DNA from: Cristatella mucedo
Taxonomy: Eukaryota > Bryozoa > Phylactolaemata > Cristatellidae
DNA length: 64,000 bases
Reading direction: 5' to 3'
Assembly (NCBI GenBank): GCA_009760855.2
Contig: WPIO01000022.1
Span: forward strand, 2,235,001-2,299,000
A program made the position numbers and the translations under genes. Each line of letters begins with the position of its first letter. The first letter of the stretch is position 1. Shown one piece after another: positions 11,111 through 24,179 of the stretch. The notes below the pieces were generated by a model. That model did no database searches. It worked only from the letters and a program-made list of their open reading frames with translations, and was not told the DNA's origin.

Positions 11111-11195
11111 CACTATGACAGGCAGCCGCTGCACGACGCAGGCAGGCAGAGAATGAGCCAGAAGCCTGCAGCTAAAGGAGGGCTGGGTGTCCAGT

Positions 11196-11601
11196 TGTAA
11201 AAGCGGTTCGTCCTAAACCAACTGACATATGGCGGTTAAATATTATTCATAATTATGAGATTATGCGACGGTTTATCCCTGAGGCCATATAAAAGGCCGC
11301 CGCCGCCATGAGATAGGGGGCAGTGAATGTTCGAGTCTCGACGTATTTGCATTGGAGCCGATGTGAGCTCTAGTCCACATTGCCGTTGGTGTACGTCTGT
11401 AACCGTCCACTGCTGTTAAATAGAATTGTCTCCATTGTGGATATGGATTTGATATGCTAAGGTGCGAGCGCTCGTTGTCCCTGCACCGTGTTACTCATAC
11501 TGCCGGCGCACCTGTGTTTATTGGTGTAGCATCTACAAGTAACTAGCCTCGCTACAAGGTTCAGGTATCGCAGTGCGTCGGCTGAGGCTAGCACCGTTAC
11601 A
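11196..11601 (+). mobile_element. possible solo LTR
   Basis: A 406-bp segment with ends TGTAA...TTACA, an internal TATA-like box (catataaaaggcc, about 11288) and a downstream AATAGA-type signal. No target-site duplication could be seen and no coding part adjoins it, so this may be ordinary intronic DNA. Confidence 0.25.
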
Positions 11602-11678
11602 AGCGATCGCTGTGCTTACGGCCTGGTCGTGACCAGACGTGGAAGCCGCACAGCACGTTAGTAACACAAGTCGCTTAC

Positions 11679-11897
11679 TTCGAGCTGCTGGAACTCGAGG
11701 TCCTCAAAGTCCTTCATCTCCGACTCCAGCTGCTCCAGTTCGGACGTGTAGTAGTCGGCAGCTGCGCCGGCATCCTCGGCTGCCGCCGCTGCGCCGCCGG
11801 CTCGCTGCGACCGCCTGGCTTGCTCGGCCACGAGTAGCCGGCGCCGCTGCTCGAGCGCCTCCATTCGGGATCGGGCGCGCTCCACTTTGGCTGCTTC
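11679..11897 (-). CDS. PHLDB1: PHLDB1-like exon: coiled coil with FEDLEFQQLE signature
   Basis: A 219-bp (73-codon), phase 0-0 exon with acceptor tctgtctctgcag and donor CTCGAA|gtaagc. It begins EAAKVERARSRMEALEQRRR and ends ELEQLESEMKDFEDLEFQQL plus E. The string FEDLEFQQLE is invariant in vertebrate PHLDB1 and PHLDB2 as remembered, and is the best single coiled-coil marker for the family. An Ala-rich insert (GGAAAAAEDAGAAADYY) interrupts the helix and is probably lineage-specific. Confidence 0.92.
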
Positions 11898-12137
11898 CTG
11901 CAGAGACAGAGCGCCGTGCTCGCTCGCTCGCTTTGCCCGCCGAAAGGCGGCAGCGGAAGTCGGACGCGCAGGCAGGCCTGCCTGCCCGTCCTCGAGAGAG
12001 CGCTTCGAGGCCCGATGCCATCGATCTCTGCGCTGCCCCAAACTCATTTTCACACAGAGAAAAGCCCCGCCGGGCGGGCGGGCGAGCCCCCCCCCCCCGG
12101 GTTGCACGCTGGGCCGGCGCCAGGCAGAACTACTCAC

Positions 12138-12275
12138 TTCCTCCTGCTCGTGAGCGACGCGAGCCAGAGTGTCAAGCTGCCGCGCCTTGGTGCGCACGCT
12201 CTCGGTCGCTTGCAGCTGCAGCTGGTCTACGTCGTCCTTCTGCTCGGCTTCCATGCGCGCTCGCTCCAGCTCAAA
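12138..12275 (-). CDS. PHLDB1: PHLDB1-like exon: coiled coil
   Basis: A 138-bp (46-codon), phase 0-0 exon with acceptor ccgctgttgcag and donor GAGGAA|gtgagt. It encodes FELERARMEAEQKDDVDQLQ, then LQATESVRTKARQLDTLARV and AHEQEE, a clear charged coiled coil without proline. It aligns in position with the family stretch of EREAE-type helices before FEDLEFQQLE. The 240-bp intron after it contains C-rich and Gly-codon-like DNA that stays open in one frame but looks non-coding. Confidence 0.82.
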
Positions 12276-13020
12276 CTGCAACAGCGGAGAATGTGTGAGC
12301 GCGTGCTCGCCGGATTCCGGTCTGCCGGAACTAACTCTCTAACAGCGGGGCCGCTAGCGTTTTCTTTTTACGCCACACCTTGTGTTCAGGCAGTGACCGC
12401 TTCTACTTGAGAGAAAGGGTCAGCTGGTGGTGTGGCGATGCTTGCTGTGCCCGACTCAAGTAAAATAAAATCCCATTGCTAACAATAAGAATAACAGACA
12501 GAGTCTGCTGGCACGAAGGGAATCTGAGTTTAACGAATATCCGTCAGGAACACGTGTGCTACAGGCAAGGTAGGGTTGAAGGAAAAATAGCCATGAGCAT
12601 TACGTAATGTGGATATCCTTTCGTATATAGCAAACATTACTCTGTATGTATGCGTGTGTGTTTAGCTGTGCGTGTATGTGTTAAGCTTCAGAGCTTATAA
12701 AAAAGTCACAGCCCGACAGATTAAACGGCATCCTTTTTATAGCGATGGCCGAGTCTTAGAGGCTATCGCTCCAGCTCAAAGCGGGTAATAAAGAAACCCC
12801 CACTGCGGAATTCAAAGTTACTGGCTTCCGGTCGAGCTGCAGCACCATAGTCGGCTCACTGCATTTCTACTACTGCTACTGCTAGAAGCAAGCGGCAGTA
12901 GGTTAATAGTCTGACGGAAGCATAGATGATACTTGGCCGGCCGTGCAGCCATCACTCGGACAGACATGAATGCCCCGAAGGCCAGTCGTTACCAAGGTTA
13001 GGGGAGCTAAATCGTCTGCC

Positions 13021-14530
13021 TTTTAATAATAACAATAATAACAATAATAATACACTTGATAAAGCACCCTTAGAGAACTCAATCTCTTTCTAGGCGCTTT
13101 ACATTTGCTGCAAATGAAATACGATCAAATGGTGAGTAATATCATGCTTGATAAACAACATGAATAACTTGGTTAGGGGTGACATGCACATGGTCAGTGT
13201 CAGCACGCATAAGCACATAAAGGACGAATCACGGGGACCCACTAAAGGCTGTCATAAATAGGTGCGTTTGTAGTTTCTTTTTAAATGTGGTCAAGTCAAG
13301 GGATGTCGTGACGAAAGTCGGGAGTGAGTTCCAGGCTTTGGGAGCATACGAACTAAATTCGCGGTCTCCAAAGAATTTGAGGTTTGTACGAGGTATTGGT
13401 AGACTGTTGGATTCCGAAAAGCGGGTGGTACGATGCTTAGCCTGATGGGGGAGTATATCTGATAGATAGGCTGGAGCCCAAGAATGGAGGGACCTAAAAG
13501 TGAGTGACAAAACCTTGAAGTCGATGAGTCAGTGCAGGTCAGCGAGAAGTGGTGTGATGTGGCAACTGTGATGCTCACGACAGGCAAGCCTAGCTGCAGA
13601 GTTTGGCACCAGCTGTGATCACCTGATTGCACATGCCGGTAGGCCAGCAAGCAGTGAGTTACAGAAGTCGAGACGGGATGTCGTAAATGCATGGACCAAC
13701 GATAATGTGGTATCCCCATCTAAACAAGCTCAAATTTTAGCAATGCTATGTAGCTGAAAGTAAGCAGACTTGATTGAGGAGCTGATGTGGTCGTCTAACG
13801 AAAGGTCACTTTGGAACATGACTCCTAGATTTCGTGCAGATTCAACAGGAGATATGCTGGCAGAGACTATTTTTAGCGTTAGCCTTTCCAATTTCTGAAT
13901 CACAGTTGGTTTGCCCGTAACTAGTAAGTTGGTTTTATCCTCATTCGATTTGAGAAATTTTGCTGCCATACATGTGCGGGTGTCATCATTACATGCAGCA
14001 AGAGAGTTGAGAGAATTCGACCTGCTCGAAGGCCGGGAGGGATCAAAGCAAAGGTACAACCGAGTGTCATCCGCACAGAAGTGAAAGCCTAGATTGTACT
14101 TGGCAATGAGACTATAAACCGTGAAAAGAGCCGGACGTAGCACGGAGCCCCGAGGTACGTCATATTTCAGAGGTACCTTGGATGATCTTTGTCAGTTCAC
14201 ATCAATACTCTAGGGTCTTCCACTCAGATAGGACCTGAACCATTGCAGAGCAGTGCCAGTGATGCCCAGGCGAGATGAGAGTCGCTCAAGAAGGACTTGG
14301 CGATCGATAGTATCAAAAGCTGCCGAAAGATCGAGCAAAACAAGCAGAGAAACTCTACCCATGTCTGCATTCCTAAGTAGATCGTTGGACACCCGAAGCA
14401 ATGCTGACTCTGCGGAGTGATTAGCTCTAAAGCCAGACTTGATCTCTTGCCACCTCATGTCGTGGATTCTTTTGCCCGCCGAGATATGGCATGCAACGGG
14501 TGCCAACTCTAGAGGCCGAACCAAATGCTT
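13021..14530 (-). mobile_element. LINE A, 5'-truncated copy with reverse transcriptase remnants
   Basis: Best-preserved coding copy. On the minus strand it encodes SGFRANHSAESALLRVSNDL, LLVLLDLSAAFDTIDRQVLL and ALQWFRSYLSGRP. VPRGSVLRPALFTVYSLIAK, FHFCADDTRLYLCFDP (catalytic box, usually YADD) and VESARNLGVMFQSDLSLDDH follow. The ORF end is FGDREFSSYAPKAWNSLPTF and FKKKLQTHLFM, then the 3' UTR and tail with ATT repeats. The pattern is that of the CR1/L2 group of non-LTR retrotransposons. The frame is broken at several points, so the copy is dead. It lies in the same orientation as the host gene, in an intron. Confidence 0.9.
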
Positions 14531-14734
14531 CGTTATAACAAGGAGAGGTTGAGCAAAACAAGAAGGCCATTACCGAAATGGTAACCAAACAAGGAAAGGC
14601 ATTTACAAATGAAACTTCGGCAAATGCTGACGATACTACTTCTTCACACACGATTAGTTTGTGCCGAGGCTTGCATGTGCCTTGCACACTTTGTAGTGGG
14701 CGCAACATTATCATGTCGCTTTGCAATGAATTAA

Positions 14735-14800
14735 AAATAATAATAACACGTCTTGTTTAACACCCTCGGGGTACCCAATCTCTAGCAAGGTGCTTTAACA
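14735..14800 (-). mobile_element. LINE A tail fragment
   Basis: ataataataacacg, caccctcggggtacccaatc and caaggtgctttaac form a diverged copy of the terminal signature in minus orientation, just upstream of the larger copy. Confidence 0.5.
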
Positions 14801-15371
14801 ATACAAATACTTTTACAATAAGTGTAAGGGAAGCAAGCAGCAATAACCACGAGTCAACGATAAATAGATAGCGCATCACACATAGACATTTAATCGCAAT
14901 CGTAGCATGCAGAGGCTGTTTCACTCCAACAGAGAGTGCCAGAACTGGAGAATACGTGAAAGCATTGATGGATCAAGACATCGCGAGGCTGGCGGGAGCA
15001 CTTTCGAGTGCTGATGCCCGGCTGAGTGCCTACCTAACCTACCAGTTGTAGATGGCACTTGTCAACAACTTAGGACCAACCAAGAGATCCCAGACTGCCG
15101 AGAACAGACTGCCTGACTCAGTTGGCGCCGGCCCTTGCAAAGGATGAGAGAGACAGAGGGGGAGAGAGACAGAGACAGAAAAAGACAAGACAGATACGGT
15201 CGTAGGGGGTGCTGGTCCAAGGCATCAGCTGCCCAACAACCAACACAGCTCCCGTTTCGATGCAGCCAAACGTTCACCCACAGCATGCAGGCAGCAGCTG
15301 GATGCACGCATTTGAAAGCATGCATGCCAGGAGCTGCGCCACTGCTGCGGCGGCTGAGCGAGCTCACTCAC

Positions 15372-15605
15372 CTGTCGGACGACAGACTCCTGCTGCCGTG
15401 TCACCTCGGCTATGCCACTCAGCAAGGCTGCTAGCGCCTGGACGATCTCTTGGCGGCTCCGACTGAGCTGCTGTAGCTGCGCCCTGGCATCGACTACTGC
15501 TGCTGTTGCTGCTGGTAGTGGCGTGAGTGCAGCGGCCGCCACTGGCTGTGAAGCTAGCGGGAAAGCCGGTAGCTGCAGCAGCTGCTGATCGCAGCGGAGC
15601 ACAAT
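15372..15605 (-). CDS. PHLDB1: PHLDB1-like exon: first coiled-coil segment
   Basis: A 234-bp (78-codon), phase 0-0 exon with acceptor tgtgcttttag and consensus donor CAG|gtgagt. It reads IVLRCDQQLLQLPAFPLASQ, an Ala/Pro stretch, and then DARAQLQQLSRSRQEIVQAL and IAEVTRQQESVVRQ, which are heptad-like. It corresponds in position to the start of the LL5 coiled-coil block. Primary sequence identity with vertebrate members is low, so the call rests on phase, splice sites and place in the gene. Confidence 0.72.
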
Positions 15606-17934
15606 CTAAAAGCACAGACGTGCATCGCACGCCGGTTAGCAGCAGTCGCCGGCAGCTCTTGGTCTGAGAGTGAGTAACCGGGGATGCACCAGGCCGTATG
15701 GGTAATGCTAGCCGCGAGCTGGCTCGCCAGACAAAGCAAAGGAAGCTAGCGAGCTGGAAGCAGCAGTGCCAAGAGAGCCGTGTCCAGTGAAGCGTGACAG
15801 GCAATCGGCATGCAGAGGCAGGCAGCAAAGGAATGCTCTTTCTCTCTGTGATGCCCGTGGGCGTGACTCTTGCACATTTATAAGAGCCAAGTCAGCCTAT
15901 CGGATACATGCTGCTCAGTCAGCTGATTGAGCGATGATGACTACCGGAAGCACTCGCAGTGGTGGCCACCTTTTGTCTATGCCTCGACTCTAATGGACAG
16001 CTCTCCAGTCCTTTTATGCTCCAAACCTATCGCCATAACATGTTAGGTGTTAATAACGTGTTAGATGGGTCCACGCAACCCAACAACAACAAACCTGTGC
16101 ATGTTGCTTGGCCCACGGATGTGCTGCTTAGTTATTAAGCCCTAACGTTAAAAAGTGCACTAAATGGCAGGTCGGTCGTCGGGGGTAAATTGACAGGGCT
16201 GCACACAGCTTGGCTGCAGAGTGCCAATCGATCGTGCTGCTCGGTAGGCAGCCGCTTTAGCTAACAGCGCCTGCCCAGCTGGTCCATCGCCTGGACGACC
16301 GCAATGTCTTGAGCTGCAGCAGTAGCCGTCGATGCCAGCACGGTGAGGCTGTGATTTTTACTCCAGCAGGACGGCACCATAACCCGGTCATGTATTATCG
16401 CAATAAGCCAGCTTTCGAATGCCATTTCGGTATCCCGTGCAGAACCCTACTGCAACCTGCTGCAGCTATTTCAAGTACATAGAATAAGCTTAAGCAACAC
16501 GTGAATGGAATTTCAGTGCAAGTACAGATGCATTAATTTGGAGTGCAAAAATGAAGCTATGCTATGACAATAAGCAATAATTTATTTGATGTGCTCGGGC
16601 ATTGAAAAAACTAAGCATTTAAAAGCTTATCGTTCTCCAAGTGCCCTGCTTCTCGAGAAAAGCGATCCTTTTTGGAAGCGAGAAGACCCTTTAGTAGAGG
16701 GTATATAGCTGCTCAAAGGCTCAGCAGCAATGGCTCATTAACAAGCAAACTCTCACCACGACTGACTGTCGCAGTCAGGCTGCTCTACGGTGAGACAAAC
16801 ATAACAGTTGTTAAATACCTAATAAAGTAACTCACTTGACAAAAACCTGTTCATCCTTATTTCATAATTCATGGCACAACTCGATGTGCAATTTCAAGAA
16901 CTATAGTGCAGGTTAAAGCTGCATATGCAAATCCCTACACTATCTCCCCTGGTATTTTTTCAAATCACTCATGATAGCAATACGTCGAATTAAAACAATA
17001 AATATCACAGAAAGCACATTTAGCAGCCTTTTTTATGGACTCTCGAATAGACAGGCGGATTTACTCACATTCAAAATTATGCACAGATAAGTTTATGATA
17101 TTGGTTCAATTGTCAACGAGATTTAAAAGAATGGGCCTGGTACCGATGGCCCTCCCACAATCACACGTGGAAAGGCATGCAACCAGGAAGCATCTTTCGG
17201 CATGCTTAAAAAAGTCATTCGTACCTCTACACGAAGAGCGAGAGGCCCATCAAGGGCAGCAACCAGGCTGCTCGACGATGCCTCTGTAAACTGCTAAACT
17301 GTCTAAAATGAAGGCTCTAAAAATAGTATTCCTTAAGAAAAAACGGAAACGGCATCGAAGGTGCACTACTGGAAACTGCACTGGACGTCCCGACCAAACG
17401 CATTCGGCTCTGGAAGCTATTCTAGCGGCATCTGAACTGATAAGTGGTAGCCCTTTTCGAGAATGGCGTAGAGCCTCCCCCCCCCCCCGATGCCGACAAG
17501 CCTCCAGAGCGGCTCCAGGCATAATTTTTCATAATAACAATAATGGTAGTAATGCATTTGATATATTGCGATTTGCCATTAAAGTATTACAGCTGTGTAT
17601 GTGTTTGCATGTGTTTCAAAACTATTTAAGAAGGCAAAGCTTTAGCAGTGAGGGAGTCGGGAGAGGCCGAGGCTGCAGAAGAAGTTGCAGGTGAGCAGGT
17701 AATCTCCCTACCTATCGACGGTGGCAGGAGTTCCGGAGGCAGACGCTCGGCGCGAAGGCTCGAAACGGCGGACAAGTTCGAGCACTCGAGCACGCGATCA
17801 TTCATTCTTGCTCCGAGTTGGGGGAGGAACGAGGAACTTGTCCCGGGCAGGGGCATGTCCTCGTTAGAGGGCAGCAGCAGCGGGTTTCTGCTGAGCCACT
17901 GGGAACCTGAAGTGGCTTATTTATTTGCTAGTAT
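15606..17934. other. intronic stretch without recognised elements
   Basis: Part of the 4.5-kb intron between the linker exon and the first coiled-coil exon. No exon, LINE or SINE was recognised. An AATAAA-type motif and a TATA-like box near 16.7-16.83 kb hint at a decayed LTR but cannot be supported further. Confidence 0.4.
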
Positions 17935-18475
17935 TTTTTAATTATTTATTTATTTATTATTACTTATTCATTTACCTGCTAGTTTATTTCCCTCTAGTAG
18001 CGCCCTGTGCATAGAGCGAGGTCCGTGAATTCGTCTTGGCGAATGCTTACCGAGAACTGTGGCCAGATAACACTGAAGTCGACTCTGCCGATGCTTCGAG
18101 CTTGCCAATAAAGTTCTGTAAAATGCTTTTATTTGCGTGTGGTATCTTGGTCCGGCTCAAGTCGACGAACTCGTGAGCCTTAGTGGCGGTTAGCAGTGGT
18201 AAGTACGCTAGCACCACAATTGCTGTTGGCAAGGCGATCTGCTTATTGGATTAAGCGGACCGAACCGACGACACTGGGCAGTTGGCTACAGCGCTTGGTA
18301 AGCCTCAGGATTTGCCTCCTCCGCCGAACGTTCGGCATTACAACCTACCAGTCTATGCAACAAATTTGCCGTGGTTTTCCAGGGCTTTTGAAAGATTTTT
18401 GGACACGTCACTGGTTTTGTGTCATAAATCCTGCACTTATAGACTGCATCTACCATGGGCGCCATGGTGTCTTTA
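17935..18475 (+). mobile_element. possible LTR-retroelement 5' remnant with gag-like peptide
   Basis: An AATAAA (about 18107) is followed by a short leader and then an open stretch reading ALGKPQDLPPPPNVRHYNLP and NLPWFSRAFERFLDTSLV. This recalls the N-terminus of Ty3/gypsy-type gag proteins (PPPP, RFERF-like). It is short, has no zinc knuckle and no paired LTR, so the call is weak. Confidence 0.25.
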
Positions 18476-18860
18476 GTTCACGAACAGATCGAACATGTGA
18501 TCGCTCCTTTTTAAGTATGATCCTAAAATGCTATTCAAGATAGGGCTCTCGTGGACAAGATGTCATTTAAATCCGAGGTTGTCTTCTAGCCGTGTATTGT
18601 GTGGGGTAATTGGTAAAATGAGTTTTGAGATAAACAGGCATTGGTCGAGCAAATGTTTCTCAAGATTGGCTCAATTGAATAATAAGATGCCACAGACTAC
18701 AGGGCTTGCTATCTAATAAAAGTATGTTTTTAAGAAGTACATGGAAGGAGGGCGATGTCAGCTCACATGGATAACTAATGGATTTACCATTAGTCATCGA
18801 TTGACACAATTTGGATTTGAAATGGATTGCAAAGTAATCGGAGCGCAGATCTCAAGATTA

Positions 18861-18897
18861 CCACACACACACACGCACACACACACACACACACACA
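18861..18897. repeat. (CA)n microsatellite
   Basis: 37 bases of AC with one G interruption. Confidence 0.9.
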
Positions 18898-20098
18898 TTT
18901 TGTAAAAGAGCATCTGATCGAACTGCCTAGTTTCTACAGCAGCAGGAGATCTTTAGTAAGGATTGCATCGTTACTTGCAGTGAACAATACAGAATTTCTT
19001 GCTGCCGGAATCAAACACACTACCTGGGGCATGAAGTGCAAATTCGCTTTGCTTCCACTCGACCATCAATGCTGTACTCACAAAACTCAAGCAAACATAA
19101 AAACAGCTGCAAATTGTTTGTGAGGGCCATCAAGCGACCTGCCTCTCACACGTCTCTTTCTGCATAGGCCCGGGGAAGGGTAGAGCCAGCAGGCCTTGAC
19201 CTCACCTTGAATTAACCCGAAGGGGTGCTCGAGCCGAGGATGGAGTGGGGGTGGTGGCACTTGCCATCGACGCGGCCCCTTCATTCTGCCTACGATAGAA
19301 TGATCGAATGCCTTTCGAAAGGTCAAGTTGTGTGTGACCCTTTCGTTGTCCAGAACTCGAACCTTTGCTCTCACCCAGCTCCAAGGCAGCACAGCAATGA
19401 AGATCAGCCAAAGACCAACAATTGATCAGATGCCTTTGCCACAGAAACCATTTAAAAATCGATAAAGGAGTGCCTGCCACATAGACACGACATTCCAATC
19501 AGCAGGGCCACAGTTCGCCCCACCCCCCTCCGCCCCACCACCCCCCTCCGTTTGGTGAGGCGTTAGACAGACCGACATCTAGGTCCTTGCCGAGCACAGG
19601 GACTAGCACAACTGATCGCGCGGCCTTGCCTTTTGTAAGGCAGTCCACCCCTATGTCACCCCCTTCTGCTGCCGCTAGATTGAGTTGATACGTTATTGAG
19701 AAGCTTGACACGAGCTGAGAAACAGTGCACACGGGAGCACACAGAAAGTCGAGCCCATACGTTCGCATGATTGGATCCCACGTCTGAACCCGAACTTGTG
19801 TCTAGCAGCGACGATCTACGACGATCGGCCACAGTCAGAGCCGTCAGCACCGAAACCTCCTTCTCCTCTTCCTCCGTGAGAGAAAGGAACTGTTTAATCT
19901 CTGTCACGTGTGGGCACATCACAGTACCCGAGCCCGGCTGACGTTGCCCGTCAAGAGGACCAGTGCCGTGCACAGATGCGCTTTCGCGCTTCACATTCCA
20001 ACGGGCATAATGCTGCCGAACTGCAAGGCTCCCACCACAGCTTTGCACGTTGCACGAAACCCGCACACTCAGAGCATCGCAGCAGCGCTGGCACTTGC

Positions 20099-20856
20099 CT
20101 TGCTCAGGTCGCGTCCCGGGTCGGCGACACTGGGCAGAGCTGCTGCCGCCACGGCAGCTCCGACTTCGCCAGCCTTCGTCGAGCTCGGCACCGCCGCCGA
20201 TGCTCTCAGCCGCACCGGAACCGGAGGCGAAGTGTCAACGGCTGTCACATAGTCGGCCGGGTCGTCGTAGATCCTCTCCTCTTGCGTGCCGTGCCCTGCT
20301 CCAGCTGCGGCCGACTGGCGACCAGCGGTCAAGGGCGCTTCGCACAGTAGCCTGGAGCCATCGGCTGCCGCCACTGCGGCCAGGCGCGCAGGTGCCGACG
20401 GGACGTCGTAGGCATGCTCTTCGTCGTCGCCATCGCAATCGAGCACAGGCCCCGACGACCACGAGCCAGCTCTGCCGCCGCCGCTGCCACCGCCAGCGCT
20501 TCCCGTTCCAGTTGCCAGACCCAGCGCCGCCGCCGCTGCTACTATCACCGTGGCGCGCTGAGGCTGCACCGGAGCTGCAGGTCGCTGCTGCTGCTGCTGC
20601 GGGGCGACCGCAGCAGCAGCAGCAGCGGAGGCAGCTCCACTCGGAGCCAGGCCAGCTTGAGGTGCAGCCGTGCGGACGGCGCTGATGCCAGCGGCGCTGG
20701 CTGTCGGCGCCAGCTTGGCGCCACCATTCACCTGCCCCGCCGCTGCCGATGCTGCCTTTGCCTGGGCTGCCACTGCCCCTTCGCCTCCGCCGTCGTCGGT
20801 CAGCAGCCGTCTGCCGAGGGCAGACGGCGCTGCCGAATCTGCCACCATCGTGCGCA
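20099..20856 (-). CDS. PHLDB1: PHLDB1-like exon: Ala-rich linker with Tyr-Asp-x-Pro motifs; GC donor
   Basis: A 758-bp exon after acceptor ctttgcttgcag, completing a phase-1 codon and ending in phase 0. It encodes an Ala/Gly/Gln-rich, probably disordered region with a run of five Gln. Two acidic tyrosine motifs stand out, EEHAYDVPSAP and EERIYDDPADY. They resemble phosphotyrosine docking sites (YxxP) but are not known to be used. The exon end fits AAG|gcaagt, a strong GC-type donor. A GT option one codon later would break the frame with the next three exons. The linker itself is too low-complexity to be aligned with other family members. Confidence 0.75.
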
Positions 20857-22100
20857 CTGCAAGCAAAGCAGCGGAGCAGTGAGGTAAGCCTCGTGCACTC
20901 TGTCCTCGTGCACGCTTTGCTGTGTGCACCGAACGACAGCAGCTAGCGGTCGGTCGCGGCGCTCAAAAGCCCAGGAAGTGCGAGGTGGCGCCGGCGCGTG
21001 CTCGGTGGGGTGAGCAAACGACGGCGGCGGCGGCATGCATGCTCCGACGGGTTCGAAGTAAACACTTCTGCCTGCACTCTGCCTCAAAGCATGCCAGCTT
21101 TTGATAGGGACACTCTCACGTGTGCAGCGTGGCGAGGCCCTCGGCAGATTGCCTAATCTTTGCTACCAAACACGGCGACCTCTATGGAGATGGCAATCGG
21201 AAGTGGCAACGGTGGATGATCCGACCTCGTGCTTCCTCTTCCTCTCCTCGATTCGTTCTTGGCGGTGCACGGCAGACTTTGGCGGCATCATGCCGGCAGG
21301 AAGTATGCCCAGCTGCTTAACTACCACGGTCCATTCTCCAATGCCAATGAGCCCGGTGCCTGCAGCCACACGGCTTGCTTTCAGCAAGTGCCGACTCACA
21401 ATGCCGTGCGTGTGTCGTAGACACAGGCCAGACCACAAACGACTAGGCAGTCTTTGTTTTTGTGCGGCTACATCAAACAGCTGGCGCCTACGTGCTGCCC
21501 TACTACAGTCGGTGAAAGTCTTCAGCCCTGAAGGCGCCAAAGGCAACAGGGCCAACTGCATTGCAGGCGGCAGCATCACTAGCAACACAGCAATGTGCAG
21601 GAGCTATGGCATTAGGAGCCTTGCCGGACACCAAGTATGTAGTTTGGAAACCACAAACCACTTGCTGCTAAAGCAACCGCCAGCCATCTGCTGTTAAAGC
21701 AACAGCTAGCTTCAGCAGTTCCCCCGCAGAGCCACACTGGGATCAGCTTAATAAGTCCAATAGTGGCAGAGGTGGCATCAGTTGCGGCTTATGTTTTGGG
21801 ATACTTGCTTTCAGATGCCGGAAGTAATAGGTGACCCCCCATTTCCCCCCCCCCCCCGTCTCCACATGGTCAACTAATAGCTTGCACGAGGATCAGCGGC
21901 AAAGGCAAATGTTCCTACACGAAATTTGATATTTACGAAAGCCGGAGGAAGCCATTTAGGATATCTGCTTGTAGTCAGAGAGCATATGCCATGCCTCTGC
22001 ATGGTTGCATCGAAAATAAGATTTGTTTGATGCACGTGCATGGTGCATATATCATCAATATCTGAGTTATTATGCTGATCTCAACCCTCTCTAAGATTGT

Positions 22101-22406
<306 letters not shown>

Positions 22407-22750
22407 CTTGCTATCCCTTTCTTTCTAGCCACCCTATTAGACAATCAATCAGCCAGCACGTAGGGCCCTCTCCCAATAACAGCCATTGCCAGAACGAATG
22501 CTGGGCAAATCTGCCACAGCTAGCTCTAGCTACTAAAAGCACTGCCTGCCCCAGTGAGAGGCCGGCTGTGCCCATCATCAGAGAGGGTAGCCCACCGTTT
22601 GAACCTCTCACCTAGCTTTTCCGAAAGCACTGCAGGCAAGCAGTGCACACAAGCACAGGCAACCAATGGTGTTTACAGTTGACCGGTGCCTCCAAGAGGC
22701 TCGTCAACTGCACAGGTAGGGCTGCCCTACAGATAGATAAGGAGCTGGCA

Positions 22751-22855
<105 letters not shown>

Positions 22856-24179
22856 CGGAGTGATCGGCCCTTCGCGCGTCCACGTGTGCTGCAGCCGCCC
22901 GGCCGAGGGAAGAAGCAGGTTGCCACTAGCGAGCAGGTGCCTTGCTCCGGGTCAATGGAGGAAGGGGAGGGTTGCGGCTCTACTGATGAGTCGCTGCCGC
23001 CTGCACACCTCCACCGAACTGCAATTGGAAGAGGGGGAGTTTGGGGAGGTGAGGAGGCGGGGCAGAGGTGGTAAACCGGTGCACGTTCGAAAGATCCCGG
23101 CAGATCCCGCCAAAAATCAACCGAAGGGCACAGGCCGAAGTCAGCTAGCAAGCAGCTAGGGCAGCAGGCAGCAGTGGCACGTACCTGAGCCGATGGTGGG
23201 CTATTGAAGCTTGCAAGCTGAAGCCCTCGGCGCGAGTGAAGCGAACCAGGACTCGCATGTGCAGCGCGGCAGCACTCAGACGGTCGAAGGCTACTCGAAG
23301 TCACACAGCCACCGCACGTGACCTAACAGCCAGCTGCCGGCTGAGGCGGAGGGGGTGGGGGAGCCGACCATGTCCACAGGATGGAGGCGGTCCCACTGCT
23401 GCCGCGGGCACATGTTTAGGAACTATTCACACCCACCTGAGCTTTCCCAATGCCTGCCATTGTGACAAACACAATGGCGACAGGACCGCAAGACATTTAG
23501 AAGGCCACTGGCCAGTGCCCATTGTTTGAACTTTTTTTCAACCTAGCTGCCAGATCAGTCAGAGAAAAGCCGGAGCTGGCTTTAGACGGTAGAGCCACCT
23601 ACAGGGAGCTCATTTAGTCAAGAGCCCCGGAGGACTACATGGACTCAGTTCAGGAGGGCAACCCGAGCCCCAGCTATTTCGGTCATTGTGTCCTGATCCA
23701 CAAGACACGACCGTTCCTGACCTCTCACCTGCAAGGGCTCCGCCAATACCGACTTTGGGGTGTCAGCAGCCGGCATTGCCAGTACCGCACGGCGATGGAT
23801 GGCAGCGTACAGGCAGGCAGCACTCATCGCTGTCTGCCACTCATCTCAGCTCCTGCAGCCAGCCTGCCTAGACAAGCCTGCTGCTTGCAGCAGCCACGAC
23901 TCAAACGGCTAAATGTCTGCTCTCAAGTCCGGCTCGAGTGATATTTAGTCGCCCACAAATAGCCCATCACGACTGGCCACGACTAGTGTCGGGCTGATAT
24001 CCCTCACACAACAAGCAGAGTACCCTGCTGCAGTGGTAGCCGGGCAGCTCGATACATTTGAGACAGGCGGAATCTAGCGATCTTGGCATTCACAAGCAAC
24101 TAGAAGTCCCGGCTACACGGCACCGGGCGATTGAGCTGCATAGAGAAGAGCCTCGCACGCATGCACGATCGTGCATACC

